The notes under the pieces were generated by a model that did no database searches, was not told where the DNA came from, and saw nothing but the letters and a program-made list of their open reading frames with translations. A DNA stretch of 64,000 nt, taken from positions 124,001 to 188,000 of the forward strand of contig CAVSWP010000008.1 in assembly GCA_963731665.1 (NCBI GenBank), given 5' to 3'. The stretch comes from Chersky-840 sp035604715 (GTDB lineage Bacteria; Actinomycetota; Acidimicrobiia; Acidimicrobiales; UBA8190). The position numbers were made by a program, and so were the translations under genes. This document shows, piece after piece, positions 17,927-27,230 of the stretch (positions are counted from its first letter, which is position 1; every line of letters begins with the position of its first letter).

Positions 17927-19333
17927 TCAGATGGGAGCGATCTCGTCGAAGCCGATGGCAGCCTCGAGCGCGGCCGCCGACCGGATGACCACCAGGTCGG
18001 CGTGCTGGGGCCCCACGAGCTGGATTCCGACGGGAAGGCCGTCGGAGGTCAGCCCGGCACACACCGACGCCGCCGGAGACCGTGTCATGTTGAACGGATA
18101 GGTGAACCGTGCCCAGTTGGGATCGACCTCACCGTTTATCCTGCCTTGGCCGGCGAGGACTCGGGGCGGGGGCGATCCCGCGCACGTCGGGGTCAGGAGC
18201 AGGCGGACATCTCGAAAGAGCTCCACCAACCGAAGATTGAGCGCGTGACAGGCATCCTGGGCCCTCACCAGGTCGACGGCCGACACGTGCTGAGCTGCCC
18301 AGTCCAGCTGCGCGGCCAGGAGCGGGTCGACTCGTTCCCACACCGCGCTGTGTCGGTACGGGGCCAAGGTGCGCCAGTTGTAGGTCACCGCCATCGTCAG
18401 CCAGTCGCGTACCGGGTCCTCGTCGAACACGGTCTCGATCTCGACGACTTCGGTCCCGAGCGCCTGAAGCCTCCCCACGGCCTCTTCGCACACCGCACGG
18501 ACCTCGTCGTCGAGCGGCGCGTACCCGAGTGTCGGGGCCCACGCCACCTTGGTGGGCAGCTGGGCCCCCTCCAGGGCGGCGGGCCACGACGCCTCGGGCC
18601 TGGGGAGCGACCGGATGTCGGTGGGATCGGGGCCCACGGCAACGTCGAGCGCCGCCACCACGTCGGCGATGCGTCGGGCCATGGGCCCTTTGGTGGACAG
18701 CTCGTGCCAATCCGAACCGTGCCGGCCACCCGAGGGGATCCTCCCGAGCGACGGCTTGACACCGCTGAGCCCGCAACACGACGACGGGATGCGGATCGAC
18801 CCTCCCCCGTCGGACCCCGTGGCCAGCGGGACCATGCCCGAGGCGATGGCCGCCGCCGATCCCCCCGAGGATCCGCCGGGGCTGTGGTCCAGGCTCCACG
18901 GGTTGCAGGTCGGGCCGAACGTGGTGTTGTCGGTGTCCGCCTTCCATCCGAGCTCGGGCGTGTTGGTCTTGCCCACCACCACGCATCCGGCCGCCCGCAG
19001 GCGCGCCACCAAGACAGAGTCCTCGGTGGCGGGAGCACCATCGGCGAAGACGGCCGACCCATGTGACGTGACGAATCCGACGGCGTCATCGAGGTCTTTC
19101 ACGCCCATGGGAATGCCGGCCAACGGTCCCGGATCGCCGCCGCCGGCCACGGTGTGGTCGATGGCCGTCGCCGCCTTCAGCGCGCCGTCGGCGTCAAGGG
19201 CCACAAATGCGTTCACCTTGGGATTGAGCGCTTCGATCTGCTCGAGCGCGTGGACGGTGAGCTCCAGGGCCGTGCGCTTGCCCGACCGCACCTGCTCGGC
19301 CAGGTCGGTGAGTGCCTCTCGTCGGAAGTCCAT
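17927..19333 (-). CDS. Amidase (amidase-signature family)
   Basis: An amidase-signature hydrolase of 468 residues that would release ammonia or an amine from an amide substrate. The Ser-cisSer-Lys triad is visible: Lys in GIPMGVKDLDD, cis-Ser in DHSPGGSSGGSAAAIASG, and the nucleophile in the GSDGGGSIRIPSSCCGLSGVKPS segment. I take ATG 19333 (DFRREALTDLAEQVRSG), where family similarity starts; an upstream extension is Arg-rich and unlikely. The true substrate is unknown. GatA is possible but there are no gatB or gatC neighbours. It ends 27 bp before the cobalamin riboswitch and is not obviously part of the B12 operon. Confidence 0.9.
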   Translation of the reverse strand: MDFRREALTDLAEQVRSGKRTALELTVHALEQIEALNPKVNAFVALDADGALKAATAIDHTVAGGGDPGPLAGIPMGVKDLDDAVGFVTSHGSAVFADGAPATEDSVLVARLRAAGCVVVGKTNTPELGWKADTDNTTFGPTCNPWSLDHSPGGSSGGSAAAIASGMVPLATGSDGGGSIRIPSSCCGLSGVKPSLGRIPSGGRHGSDWHELSTKGPMARRIADVVAALDVAVGPDPTDIRSLPRPEASWPAALEGAQLPTKVAWAPTLGYAPLDDEVRAVCEEAVGRLQALGTEVVEIETVFDEDPVRDWLTMAVTYNWRTLAPYRHSAVWERVDPLLAAQLDWAAQHVSAVDLVRAQDACHALNLRLVELFRDVRLLLTPTCAGSPPPRVLAGQGRINGEVDPNWARFTYPFNMTRSPAASVCAGLTSDGLPVGIQLVGPQHADLVVIRSAAALEAAIGFDEIAPI

Positions 19334-19433
19334 GGCCCACGCGTAGCACGCCCGCTGCCCCGGCGCCCCGGGAAATGAGGTCCGCGTCCTCCGGAGATGG
19401 ACACGCCGACATCGTGCACGGCAACCTGGGCCG

Positions 19434-20336
19434 ATGCCCTCCACCATCTCCGGCGCCGTGCTCGACCACGTGGCGCTGGCGGTGGAGCGCTGGTCGGACG
19501 CCTGGCCCCGCTATGCCGTCGAGCTCGGCGGGGCGTGGAGCTCGGGGGGGATGAACGTGGGCTTCGGCCCCGCCCAACTGCGGTACGCCAACGGCGGACG
19601 GGTCGAGATCCTCCAGCCCTGGAGGTCCGAGGACAACCCCTTTCTCCAGCGCTTCCTGGACCGTCACGGCCCCGGCCCCCACCACCTCACGTTCAAGGTG
19701 CCCGACCTCGCCTCGGCTCTCGAGCACGCCCGTGACGCGGGCTTCTCGCCCGTGGGCGTGGACCTCACCAACGCGGACTGGAAAGAGGCCTTCCTCCACC
19801 CGCGCCAGGCCACCGGCATCGTCGTGCAGCTGGCCCAGGCCGCCTACGGGTGGGAGTCTCCTCCGCCCGAAGGGTTCCCCACCTCACCGGAGCGGCGGCC
19901 CGCCTCCCTGGCGCGCGTGACCCACGCCGTGGCCGAGCTCGACGACGGCCTGGCCCTCTTCGAGGGCCTGTTGGGAGGTCGACCCGTCGCCCGCGCCGTG
20001 GCCCCCGACGGGTCGTGGGAGATCGCCGAGCTGCAGTGGCCGGGACCTCCGCGCCTGCGCCTGGTGGCACCCTCCCCCGGGTCTGGCCGTGCTGCCGCGC
20101 CGCTGGGCACGTGGCTCGGCGAGCTGTCGGGACGGCTGCACCACCTCGTGTTCGCGCTCCCCGAGGACCACGGCGTCGCCGGGGGCTTCGAACGGCGCAC
20201 CGACGTTCCGGGCCTGGAGCCCACCGACGGCCCGGCGCGCATCATCGAGCCTCCGGACAATCTCGGCACTCGGCTCGTGCTCACCACGACCGACGGGGGC
20301 CGCTCCGCGCCCTTCGATAGCCTGGGCGCGCCGTGA
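19434..20336 (+). CDS. Two-domain VOC (glyoxalase-like) protein
   Basis: The 300 residues form two vicinal-oxygen-chelate halves. The first begins AVLDHVALAVERWSDAWPRY and contains VEILQPW and GPGPHHLTFKVPDLASALE, very like methylmalonyl-CoA epimerase or glyoxalase domains with a metal-binding His and Glu. The second half (ARVTHAVAELDDGLALFEGLLGG through LHHLVFALPED) is more diverged. The enzyme could be an epimerase, dioxygenase or lyase; there is no pathway context. It is followed 10 bp later by a membrane protein gene on the same strand. Confidence 0.8.
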   Translation: MPSTISGAVLDHVALAVERWSDAWPRYAVELGGAWSSGGMNVGFGPAQLRYANGGRVEILQPWRSEDNPFLQRFLDRHGPGPHHLTFKVPDLASALEHARDAGFSPVGVDLTNADWKEAFLHPRQATGIVVQLAQAAYGWESPPPEGFPTSPERRPASLARVTHAVAELDDGLALFEGLLGGRPVARAVAPDGSWEIAELQWPGPPRLRLVAPSPGSGRAAAPLGTWLGELSGRLHHLVFALPEDHGVAGGFERRTDVPGLEPTDGPARIIEPPDNLGTRLVLTTTDGGRSAPFDSLGAP

Positions 20337-20346
20337 GCGAAGCACC

Positions 20347-21231
20347 ATGACCGACGATCCCGACGCCCGCGGCGCTTCCGCGCCGAGGCTCTCGATCGGA
20401 CAGCGCCTCCTCACGGTGCTGCCCAACCTCCAGCGCCCGCCGGCGCCCGTGACGTCAAGCCCGACAGACGAGGAGGCCGACGACGAGTCGGACGCCTCCA
20501 CCGAGACCCCCGCACGCACCGCCACCCCCACGTTCGGCGAGCGGCTCCGCGGCTCACAAGCCGGGGCTCCGGCGGCGCGGAACAAGACGCGCGCCGCCGA
20601 GGAGCTCGACTCCCTGAGCCGCGAGGAGATTGCCTACCGCATCAAGAAGCTCGATGACCGCGAGCGCTTCTTGGCCTTGACAGCGGCGCCGATCGGCGTG
20701 GCCGTCGGAGTCCTGCTCACGGTGTTCGCCATCCACCTGGAACCGGCGCACTACATCAAGGGCAAGCTCAACCCGAAATATGTGAGCGAGTCGATCATCC
20801 TCCTCGAGGGCGGCGCCCGCATCCTGTTGTCCGGCATCGTGGTGGTGGCGGCCCTGTCACGACGGAGGTCGTTCGTCGGCTTCGCGCTCCTCTTCCTGGG
20901 CACGGCCATGGGCTCCCCGCTGTTCGCCCTCCCCTTCTGGGGACTGGGGGGATACCTGATCTGGCGCGTCTTCAAGTACCAAAGAGCCCTCACCGCCCGG
21001 GGGGGCGGGACATCGGGACGCACGAGAGCGGCGGGGGGCGGTCGTTCGGCCGGACGGGTGCCGGCGAACCCCCGGGCTGCCGGGCGCGCCGGGGCGGCGG
21101 CGGCTCGCGACCGAGCACCGGCCTCGCGTCGGCGAGCCCGCAAGGAGACGACCCCGAGCGGGCCCACACCGTCGAAGCGCTACACACCGCCGCGCCCGAC
21201 TCGACCACGCCCACCCGCCCCACCGTCTTAA
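20347..21231 (+). CDS. Conserved membrane protein of unknown function
   Basis: A 294-residue protein. The N-terminal half is acidic and disordered (DEEADDESDASTETP), followed by a short charged helix (LSREEIAYRIKKLDDRERFLALTAA). Three to four membrane segments come next (PIGVAVGVLLTVFAIHL, ILLSGIVVVAALS, FVGFALLFLGTAMGSPLFALPFWGLGGYLIW). The basic Arg/Pro-rich tail ends at 21231 and overlaps the end of the converging TetR gene by four bases. ATG 20347 fits the codon pattern; a longer reading overlaps the VOC gene. I do not recognise a named family; similar proteins appear typical of high-GC actinobacteria. Confidence 0.7.
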   Translation: MTDDPDARGASAPRLSIGQRLLTVLPNLQRPPAPVTSSPTDEEADDESDASTETPARTATPTFGERLRGSQAGAPAARNKTRAAEELDSLSREEIAYRIKKLDDRERFLALTAAPIGVAVGVLLTVFAIHLEPAHYIKGKLNPKYVSESIILLEGGARILLSGIVVVAALSRRRSFVGFALLFLGTAMGSPLFALPFWGLGGYLIWRVFKYQRALTARGGGTSGRTRAAGGGRSAGRVPANPRAAGRAGAAAARDRAPASRRRARKETTPSGPTPSKRYTPPRPTRPRPPAPPS

Positions 21232-21881
21232 GACGCGACGTCGGGCACGGCCCCGTCGACCAGGAGCGCCGAGCGCAGTAACCGCAGGATCTCCTGGCGC
21301 CGACGGACCAGCGATCGGGGCGTGGGCTGCTCGCCCAGCGCCCGGAGGACCTCGACCTCGGTGATCATGCCCACCACCGTGGAATAGATGGCGAGGAGCA
21401 ACAGGCGGGGCTCGTGGCGCCGCATGTGCCCGGAGTCCATCTCTTCCTCGAGGAAGCTCGACGCCCGCTGGACCAGGGGCTCGAGCACGAGCATGAGCCG
21501 GGTGGCCGAGGGCGGTCCCAGGCGCCCGACCTCGCGCAGCAGTCCGAGGAGCTCGGGGCGGCGCGACGCCAGCCGGAACACGGATCGGACCACGGCCTCG
21601 ACGCGCCACCACCCCGAGCCCGCACTCGCCAACGACTCCTCGAGCGCCGTCGCCAGCTCGGTTGCGGACCGGTCGATCAAGGCCTCGAGCAGGGCCTCTT
21701 TGGACGGGAACCAGTACAGGATGGATTGCTTGCGCACGCCCAGACCCTCGGCCAGCGCGTCGAGCGAGGTGGCCTCGTAGCCCCGGGAGCCGAACGAGCC
21801 CAGGGCGGCGTCGAGGATGCGGTCGGCGGTACCGCCCGAGGGGCGGTGAGACGGAACGCTCGGCTTTGTTCCCCCATCCAC
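21228..21881 (-). CDS. TetR-family transcriptional regulator
   Basis: A 217-residue TetR repressor. The N-terminal helix-turn-helix is clear (ADRILDAALGSFGSRGYEATSLDALAEGLGVRKQSILYWFPSKEALLEALI), followed by an all-helical ligand domain. The GTG start directly abuts a perfect palindrome (21882-21895), so the transcript may be leaderless and self-repressed. It is divergent from the fatty acyl-CoA reductase cassette, 23 bp away, and very likely controls it; a lipid or acyl-CoA ligand is a reasonable guess only. Confidence 0.92.
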   Translation of the reverse strand: MDGGTKPSVPSHRPSGGTADRILDAALGSFGSRGYEATSLDALAEGLGVRKQSILYWFPSKEALLEALIDRSATELATALEESLASAGSGWWRVEAVVRSVFRLASRRPELLGLLREVGRLGPPSATRLMLVLEPLVQRASSFLEEEMDSGHMRRHEPRLLLLAIYSTVVGMITEVEVLRALGEQPTPRSLVRRRQEILRLLRSALLVDGAVPDVAS

Positions 21882-21895
21882 CTACCATATGGTAG
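21882..21895. promoter_or_regulatory. Palindromic TetR operator candidate
   Basis: CTACCATATGGTAG is a perfect 14-bp inverted repeat in the only 23 bp between the TetR gene and the divergent lipid cassette. TetR dimers bind such sites, so a single bound dimer would block both promoters. The site overlaps the likely start of the regulator transcript. Confidence 0.75.
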
Positions 21896-21904
21896 ACAGA
21901 GATC

Positions 21905-24430
21905 GTGGCCGAGGTGACCACCCCCCCGACAGCCGAGCCATCGGGCCCCCCGGCCATCGCCGACGCCCTCGCCGGCAAGCGCATCTTCGTCACGGGGGCC
22001 ACCGGGTTCCTGGGCACGGCCCTCGTCGAGCGCCTGCTCCGCAACGTCCCAGGGTGCGAGGTTGCGGTGCTCATCCGACCCACCCGCCGCGCCGGCGCCG
22101 CCGCCCGAATGGCGCGGGAGGTGGTGCGCAACGACTGCTTCCACCGCCTGCGCGACGAGCTCGGCGACCGGTTCGACGACGTCGTGACCGCCCGGCTCAG
22201 AGCCGTCGCCGGCGACGTCGGCCGCGACGGGCTCGGCCTCGATGACGACGGGCGCCGCGTCCTCGCGTCGTGCGACGTTGTCGTGCACTCCGCCGCCACG
22301 GTGGCCTTCGACGCCCCCCTCGACACCGCCGTCGAGGTGAACCTGCTAGGGCCGGCGCGCGTGGCCGCCGCCATCGCGGCGGCGGCCGAGGCCCGCCGCC
22401 TCGAGCACCCGGGCAGAGCACCCACCCATCTCGTCACGGTGTCCACCGCCTATGTGGCCGGAACCCATCAAGGGGATGCGACCGAGACGCTCGCCACCGA
22501 GGCCATGGCCTCAGGGGCTCGAGCACGGACCCACACCACCGTCACCACGGAGGTGGACATCGACGCCGAGGTGACCGCGGCCCGCCGGCTGCGCGACGAC
22601 CTCGAGTCCGAGTCCCGCTCGCCCGACCGGCTGACACAGTTCACCCGGGCGGCCCGGGGAGAGCTCGGCGCGGCCGGGCCCCACCTGCTGGCGGAGCGGA
22701 CCGAGAAACGACGTGACGACTGGGTCCGCACCCAGCTCGTGGACCGGGGCGCGCACGCGCCCAGTCACTCGGATGGCCGGACGCCTATGCCTTCACCAAG
22801 GCGCTCGGCGAGCGGGCCCTGGTCGGCTCGCACCTTGAGGTTCCCGTCACGATCGTGAGACCGTCGATCATCGAGTCGGCGCTGGCCGAGCCGCGCCCGG
22901 GATGGATCCGTGGATTTCGGATGGCGGAGCCCATCATCGTCTCCTATGCCCGTGGATTGCTGCGCGAGTTCCCCGGGGTTCCCGAAGGCGTCGTGGACGT
23001 CATCCCCGTCGACATGGTGGTGGCCGCCATCATCGCCGTGGCCGCCCTGGGCCCCGACCCCGCCGGACCGTCGGTGTACCACGTGGCGTCGAGCGTGCGG
23101 AACCCGCTGCGCTACGGAGAGCTCGTCGACCTGGTGCGGTCGTGGTTCACCGAGCACCCTCTCTACGACTCCGACGGCCAGCCCATCATGGTGCCCGAAT
23201 GGTCGTTCCCCGGGCGGGGCCGGGTGCAGCGGCAGCTGCAGCGGGCCACCAAGGCGCTCACGACGGCCGAACGGGTGCTGGGCGCCTTGCCGGTGCGCGG
23301 CGAGCGCGCCGAGTTCGCAGCCCGCGTGGAGGAGCGCCGGTCCCAGGCCGAGCGGGCCCTCGGGTACACCGAGCTGTACGGCGCCTACACCGAGACGGAG
23401 GCGCATTTTCGCGTGGACCGGCTCCTTGCTCTGTGGGAGCGGCTCTCGCCCAGCGACAAGGACCTGTTCTGCTTCGACCCCGGGGTGATCTCCTGGTCCG
23501 ATTACGTGCACGAAGTGCACCTGCCCTCGGTGGTGGAACACGCCCGGGTGCGGTCCACGGCTCGGCGCTCGACGGTGGCCAACCGCTCGGACCGGGCTCG
23601 CACCGCCATCTTGTCTCCCGAGCGCCATCTGGCGGCGTTCGACCTCGAGAACACCCTGGTCGCCTCCAACGTGGTGGAGTCCTACGCCTGGCTGGCGAGT
23701 CGCCACCTGCCCGTCGGAGAGCGCGTCAAGTTCACCGCCCGGATCTTGCGCGAAGCGCCGGCCTTGCTCGCCCTGGACCGCCGCGACCGCGGCGACTTCC
23801 TGCGCAGCTTCTACCGGCGCTACGACGGTGCACCTGTCGAGCTGTTGCGCCACGACGCCTTCGAGATGTTCCACCATCTGCTCTTGGCGAAGTCGTTCCC
23901 GGCGGGCATCGCCCGGGTACGCGCCCACCGCGCCCTCGGGCACCGCACCATTCTCATCACCGGGGCGCTGGACTTCGTGGTGGAGCCGCTGCGTCCTCTC
24001 TTCGACGAGGTCGTGTGCGCCGAGCTCGGCCAGGACGCACGGGGCAGGCTCACGGGACGCCTCGAGCAGCTCCCACCCACCGGTGAGGCCCGGGCCCTGG
24101 TGCTGGCCGAGTACGCCGCGGCGGAGCGCCTCGACCTCGGGGAGTCCGTCGCCTATGCCGACTCGGCATCGGACCTGCCGCTGCTCGAATGTGTCGGGTT
24201 CCCCGTGGCCGTGAACCCCGAGGCCCGCCTGGCCGCCATCGCCCGGCGGCGCGGCTGGCACGTCGAGCAGTGGGACAAAGCCGGTGGCGGGGCACGACCC
24301 CCGCTGCCCTTCGGTCCCGTCGACCACAGCGTGTCGCGCTCGGTGGGCACGACTCGACGGCGTCCTCGACCGGGTGTCGGCGCCGGCGGCGCGACAGCGG
24401 TCGGACTCCGCCACCGGAGGGCGGCGATGA
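21905..24430 (+). CDS. Fatty acyl-CoA reductase / HAD hydrolase fusion (frameshifted)
   Basis: About 840 residues if two frameshifts are repaired. The N-terminal half is an extended SDR of the fatty acyl-CoA reductase type: KRIFVTGATGFLGTALVERLL, VVHSAATVAFDAPLDTAVEVN, TVSTAYVAGTH and the catalytic YAFTK (22792-22806). The second half is a HAD-IB domain: AFDLENTLVASNVVESY (motif I with Glu in place of the usual second Asp), ILITGALDFVVEPL, and YADSASDLPLLECVG. It would reduce an acyl-CoA to an alcohol and act on a phospho-substrate. The frame changes near 22750. It changes again near 24340, after which the other frame reads WARLDGVLDRVSAPAARQRS and stops at TGA 24430, overlapping the next ATG. 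Start GTG 21905. Confidence 0.75.
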
Positions 24431-25647
24431 AGGGGCTGGTCTTCGAGCGCAACGTGGCCCGCTTCGCGGCGTCGCGCCTGGCCTCGACGCTCGGTGGGTC
24501 GGGACGGGGAGCGGGCATCGGGCCGTTGCACCTCACCGACGTGGAGCCGCCCGAGCTCCCCGGCCCGGGATGGCGCCGGGTACGGCCGCTGCTGGCAGGC
24601 ATCTGCGGATCGGACCTCTCCACCATCGACGGGCGCAGCTCGCGGTACTTCGAAGACATCGTCAGCTTCCCCTTCGTTCCCGGTCACGAGGTGGTCGGGA
24701 CCCTCGAAGACGATGACAGCCGCGTGGTGATCGAGCCCGTTCTGGGGTGCGTGGCCCGCGGCATCACCCCGCGCTGTGCGGCGTGCGCCGAGGGACGGAC
24801 GGGGGGCTGCGAACGGGTCGCCTTCGGTCACCTGTCACCGGGCCTCCAGATTGGCTTTTGCCGTGACACCGGCGGCGGATGGTCGACCAGCGGGTTGGTG
24901 GCGCATGATGCCCAGCTGCACTTGGTGCCCGATGCGCTCTCCGACGACGACGCCGTGATGGTGGAACCCACCGCCTGCGCCGTCCACGCCGCGCTCACCT
25001 CCGGCGTCGAGGCCCGCCATACCGTGGCTGTGCTGGGGGCGGGGACCTTGGGCCTGTGCACCGTGGCCGCTCTGGCGCATCTGCGGGCACCGTCGACGCT
25101 GCTGGTAGGGGCCAAGTACGCCCGCCAACGGCGCCTGGCCGAAGAGCTCGGCGCCGACGGCGCGGTGGAGCCCGATCAGCTGGTCCGGGCGGTGCGGCGA
25201 CGTTCGCGCTCGCTCGAGGCGTCGGGGACGCTCACCGGGGGGGCGGACGTGGTGATCGACTGCGTCGGAAGCGAGGATTCCCTGGCCCAGTCCCTCTCCA
25301 TGGTGCGGCCCCGTGGCCGGGTGGTGCTCGTGGGCATGCCCGGACGGGTCCACGTCGACCTGGCCTCACTGTGGCACCGCGAGGTCGCCATCACCGGTGC
25401 GTACGCCTACGGGTCAGAGGACGTCGACGGTTTGCTCCGGCGCACCTTCGACGTCGCCATGGAGGTGGTGGCCTCGAAGGCGCTCGGCCGCTTGGTGTCG
25501 GCGCGCTACCCCATCGATCGCTTCGAGGAGGCCCTCGCCCACGCCGGCGAAGCCGGACGCCGAGGGGCGGTGAAGGTGGTCTTCGACCTCCGCGCCCGAG
25601 AGCGTCACCGGGGCACCGACCCCAGCACGAAAGGACCCGTCTCATGA
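24427..25647 (+). CDS. Zinc-dependent alcohol dehydrogenase (MDR family)
   Basis: A medium-chain dehydrogenase of 406 residues, oxidising an alcohol or reducing an aldehyde with NAD(P). The catalytic-zinc Cys lies in GICGSD (residue 60), GHE at 86-88 follows, the structural-zinc cysteines are in PRCAACAEGRTGGC, and the Rossmann motif is VAVLGAGTLGLCTVAAL. ATG 24427 overlaps the likely stop of the reductase/HAD gene (ATGA). Because of a frameshift upstream, the frame here is also open into the HAD region, which gives a spurious fusion. A fatty alcohol or aldehyde substrate is suggested by its neighbours. Its own stop overlaps the next start. Confidence 0.88.
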   Translation: MKGLVFERNVARFAASRLASTLGGSGRGAGIGPLHLTDVEPPELPGPGWRRVRPLLAGICGSDLSTIDGRSSRYFEDIVSFPFVPGHEVVGTLEDDDSRVVIEPVLGCVARGITPRCAACAEGRTGGCERVAFGHLSPGLQIGFCRDTGGGWSTSGLVAHDAQLHLVPDALSDDDAVMVEPTACAVHAALTSGVEARHTVAVLGAGTLGLCTVAALAHLRAPSTLLVGAKYARQRRLAEELGADGAVEPDQLVRAVRRRSRSLEASGTLTGGADVVIDCVGSEDSLAQSLSMVRPRGRVVLVGMPGRVHVDLASLWHREVAITGAYAYGSEDVDGLLRRTFDVAMEVVASKALGRLVSARYPIDRFEEALAHAGEAGRRGAVKVVFDLRARERHRGTDPSTKGPVS

Positions 25648-27230
25648 GCCCCAGGCCCGGCTTCGTCCTCGAGGTCGACAGGTCCACCCCGTCCACCTTG
25701 TTCTGGCACGGCGAGGGGTACCGGCTCGAGCGCCTGCCTCTGGGAAGCCGGGTGCTGTACGCGCCCGAGCCCGTCGACGCCCTGCGCGACCCCGTCGGCG
25801 CCATCCGCCAAGCCCTGGACGCCCCCATGGGCGGCGTCGCCCCGCTGCGCTCGCTGTTGCGACCGGGCATGGCCCTCACCATCGCCTTCGACGACGTGTC
25901 GCTGCCTCTTCCCCCCATGCGCGGCCCCGACGTGCGCCAACTCGTGATCGAGCAGGTGCTCGAGACCGCAGCTGAAGCCGGAGTCGACGACGTGGTGCTG
26001 ATCGCGGCCCTGGCGCTTCACCGGCGCATGACCGACGCCGAGCTGCGCCACGCTCTGGGGGAGCGCATCTTCGACGCCTTCGCCCCCCACGGCCTGTTGT
26101 GGCAGCACGACGCCGAGGACCCCGACCAGCTCGTGCACCTGGGGCTCACCGACGAGGGCGAGGACGTCGAGATCAACAAGCGGGCTGCCACCTCGGACCT
26201 GCTCGTCTACGTGAACATCAACCTCGTGGCCATGGACGGCGGCCACAAGTCGGTGGCCACCGGGCTGGCGAGCTACAAGAGCCTGCGCCACCACCACAAC
26301 GCCCACACCATGACCCAGAGCCGATCCTTCATGGACCAGCACCGGTCCGAGCTGCACTCGTCGAACTGGCGCATGGGGCGGCTGATCGCGGCATCGGGGG
26401 TCAAGGTGTTCCAGATCGAGACCAACCTCAACACCGACACCTTCCCGGAGCAGTTCCGCTTCCTCCAGCGACGCGAGTGGGAGTGGACCGCACGCGACCG
26501 GGCGGCGTTCCTGGCGTCGTCGAAGGCGCTCGAGGCCACACCCGACCGCCTGGCGCGTTCGATCTTCCACGCCATCCGGGCGCCCCACAAGATGACGTCG
26601 GTCCAAGCGGGCGAGGTCGAGGCCGTCCACGAGCGCACGACCGAGAACGTCTATGCGCAACAGCTCCTCGAGGTCCACGGCCAGACCGACGTGCTGACCA
26701 TGGGCCTGCCCTACATCTGCCCGTACAACGTCAACTCGATCATGAACCCGATCCTGGTGGCGTGCCTGGGGCTGGGATACTTCTTCAACATGTACCGGGG
26801 CCGCCCCCTGGTGCGGGCCGGAGGGGTGGTCATCATGAGCCATCCCACGCCCTGGGCCTTTCACCCCGGACATCATCCGAGTTACATCGACTTCTTCGAA
26901 CAAGTCCTGGCGGAGACGACCAACCCCGCCGAGATCGGCAAGTACGAGGAGTCCTTTGCCACCGACCCGTGGTACGTGCATCTCTACCGGACGGGGAACG
27001 CCTACCACGGGGTGCACCCGTTCTACATGTGGTACTGGTGCGCCCACGCCCTCGAGCACGTGGGCTCGGTGATCATCGTGGGCGGCGACCGGGCCGCCGT
27101 GCGCCGGCTGGGCTTCAAGCCGGCGTCCTCGATGGCCGACGCCCTCGAGATGGCGTCGGACGTGGTGGGGCCCGACCCCTCGATCACCCATCTGCACTCC
27201 CCCCCGCTGCTGATGGCCGACGTGCGATGA
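25644..27230 (+). CDS. LarA-like (DUF2088) protein
   Basis: A 528-residue relative of the nickel-pincer lactate racemase LarA. The DUF2088 N-terminus is clear: LTIAFDDVSLPLPPMRGPD, VIEQVLETAAEAGVDD, ALHRRMTDAELRHALG, and QHDAEDPDQLVHLG. By eye, LarA residues His108, Lys184 and His200 have counterparts in ALHRR, GGHKS and RHHHN, but the His174 position appears to be a hydrophobic residue in NINLVAM. A changed reaction is therefore likely. It is about 100 residues longer than LarA (roughly 425). ATG 25644 overlaps the dehydrogenase stop. No larB, larC or larE cofactor genes are in the window. Its place in a lipid-type cassette is unexplained. Confidence 0.82.
   Translation: MSPRPGFVLEVDRSTPSTLFWHGEGYRLERLPLGSRVLYAPEPVDALRDPVGAIRQALDAPMGGVAPLRSLLRPGMALTIAFDDVSLPLPPMRGPDVRQLVIEQVLETAAEAGVDDVVLIAALALHRRMTDAELRHALGERIFDAFAPHGLLWQHDAEDPDQLVHLGLTDEGEDVEINKRAATSDLLVYVNINLVAMDGGHKSVATGLASYKSLRHHHNAHTMTQSRSFMDQHRSELHSSNWRMGRLIAASGVKVFQIETNLNTDTFPEQFRFLQRREWEWTARDRAAFLASSKALEATPDRLARSIFHAIRAPHKMTSVQAGEVEAVHERTTENVYAQQLLEVHGQTDVLTMGLPYICPYNVNSIMNPILVACLGLGYFFNMYRGRPLVRAGGVVIMSHPTPWAFHPGHHPSYIDFFEQVLAETTNPAEIGKYEESFATDPWYVHLYRTGNAYHGVHPFYMWYWCAHALEHVGSVIIVGGDRAAVRRLGFKPASSMADALEMASDVVGPDPSITHLHSPPLLMADVR

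Noticed and set aside
22765..24831. Long open frame on the minus strand opposite the reductase/HAD gene
   Set aside because: The translation is Gly/Arg/His-rich without motifs, while the plus strand carries clear SDR, HAD and dehydrogenase motifs. Long antisense frames are expected at this GC content.
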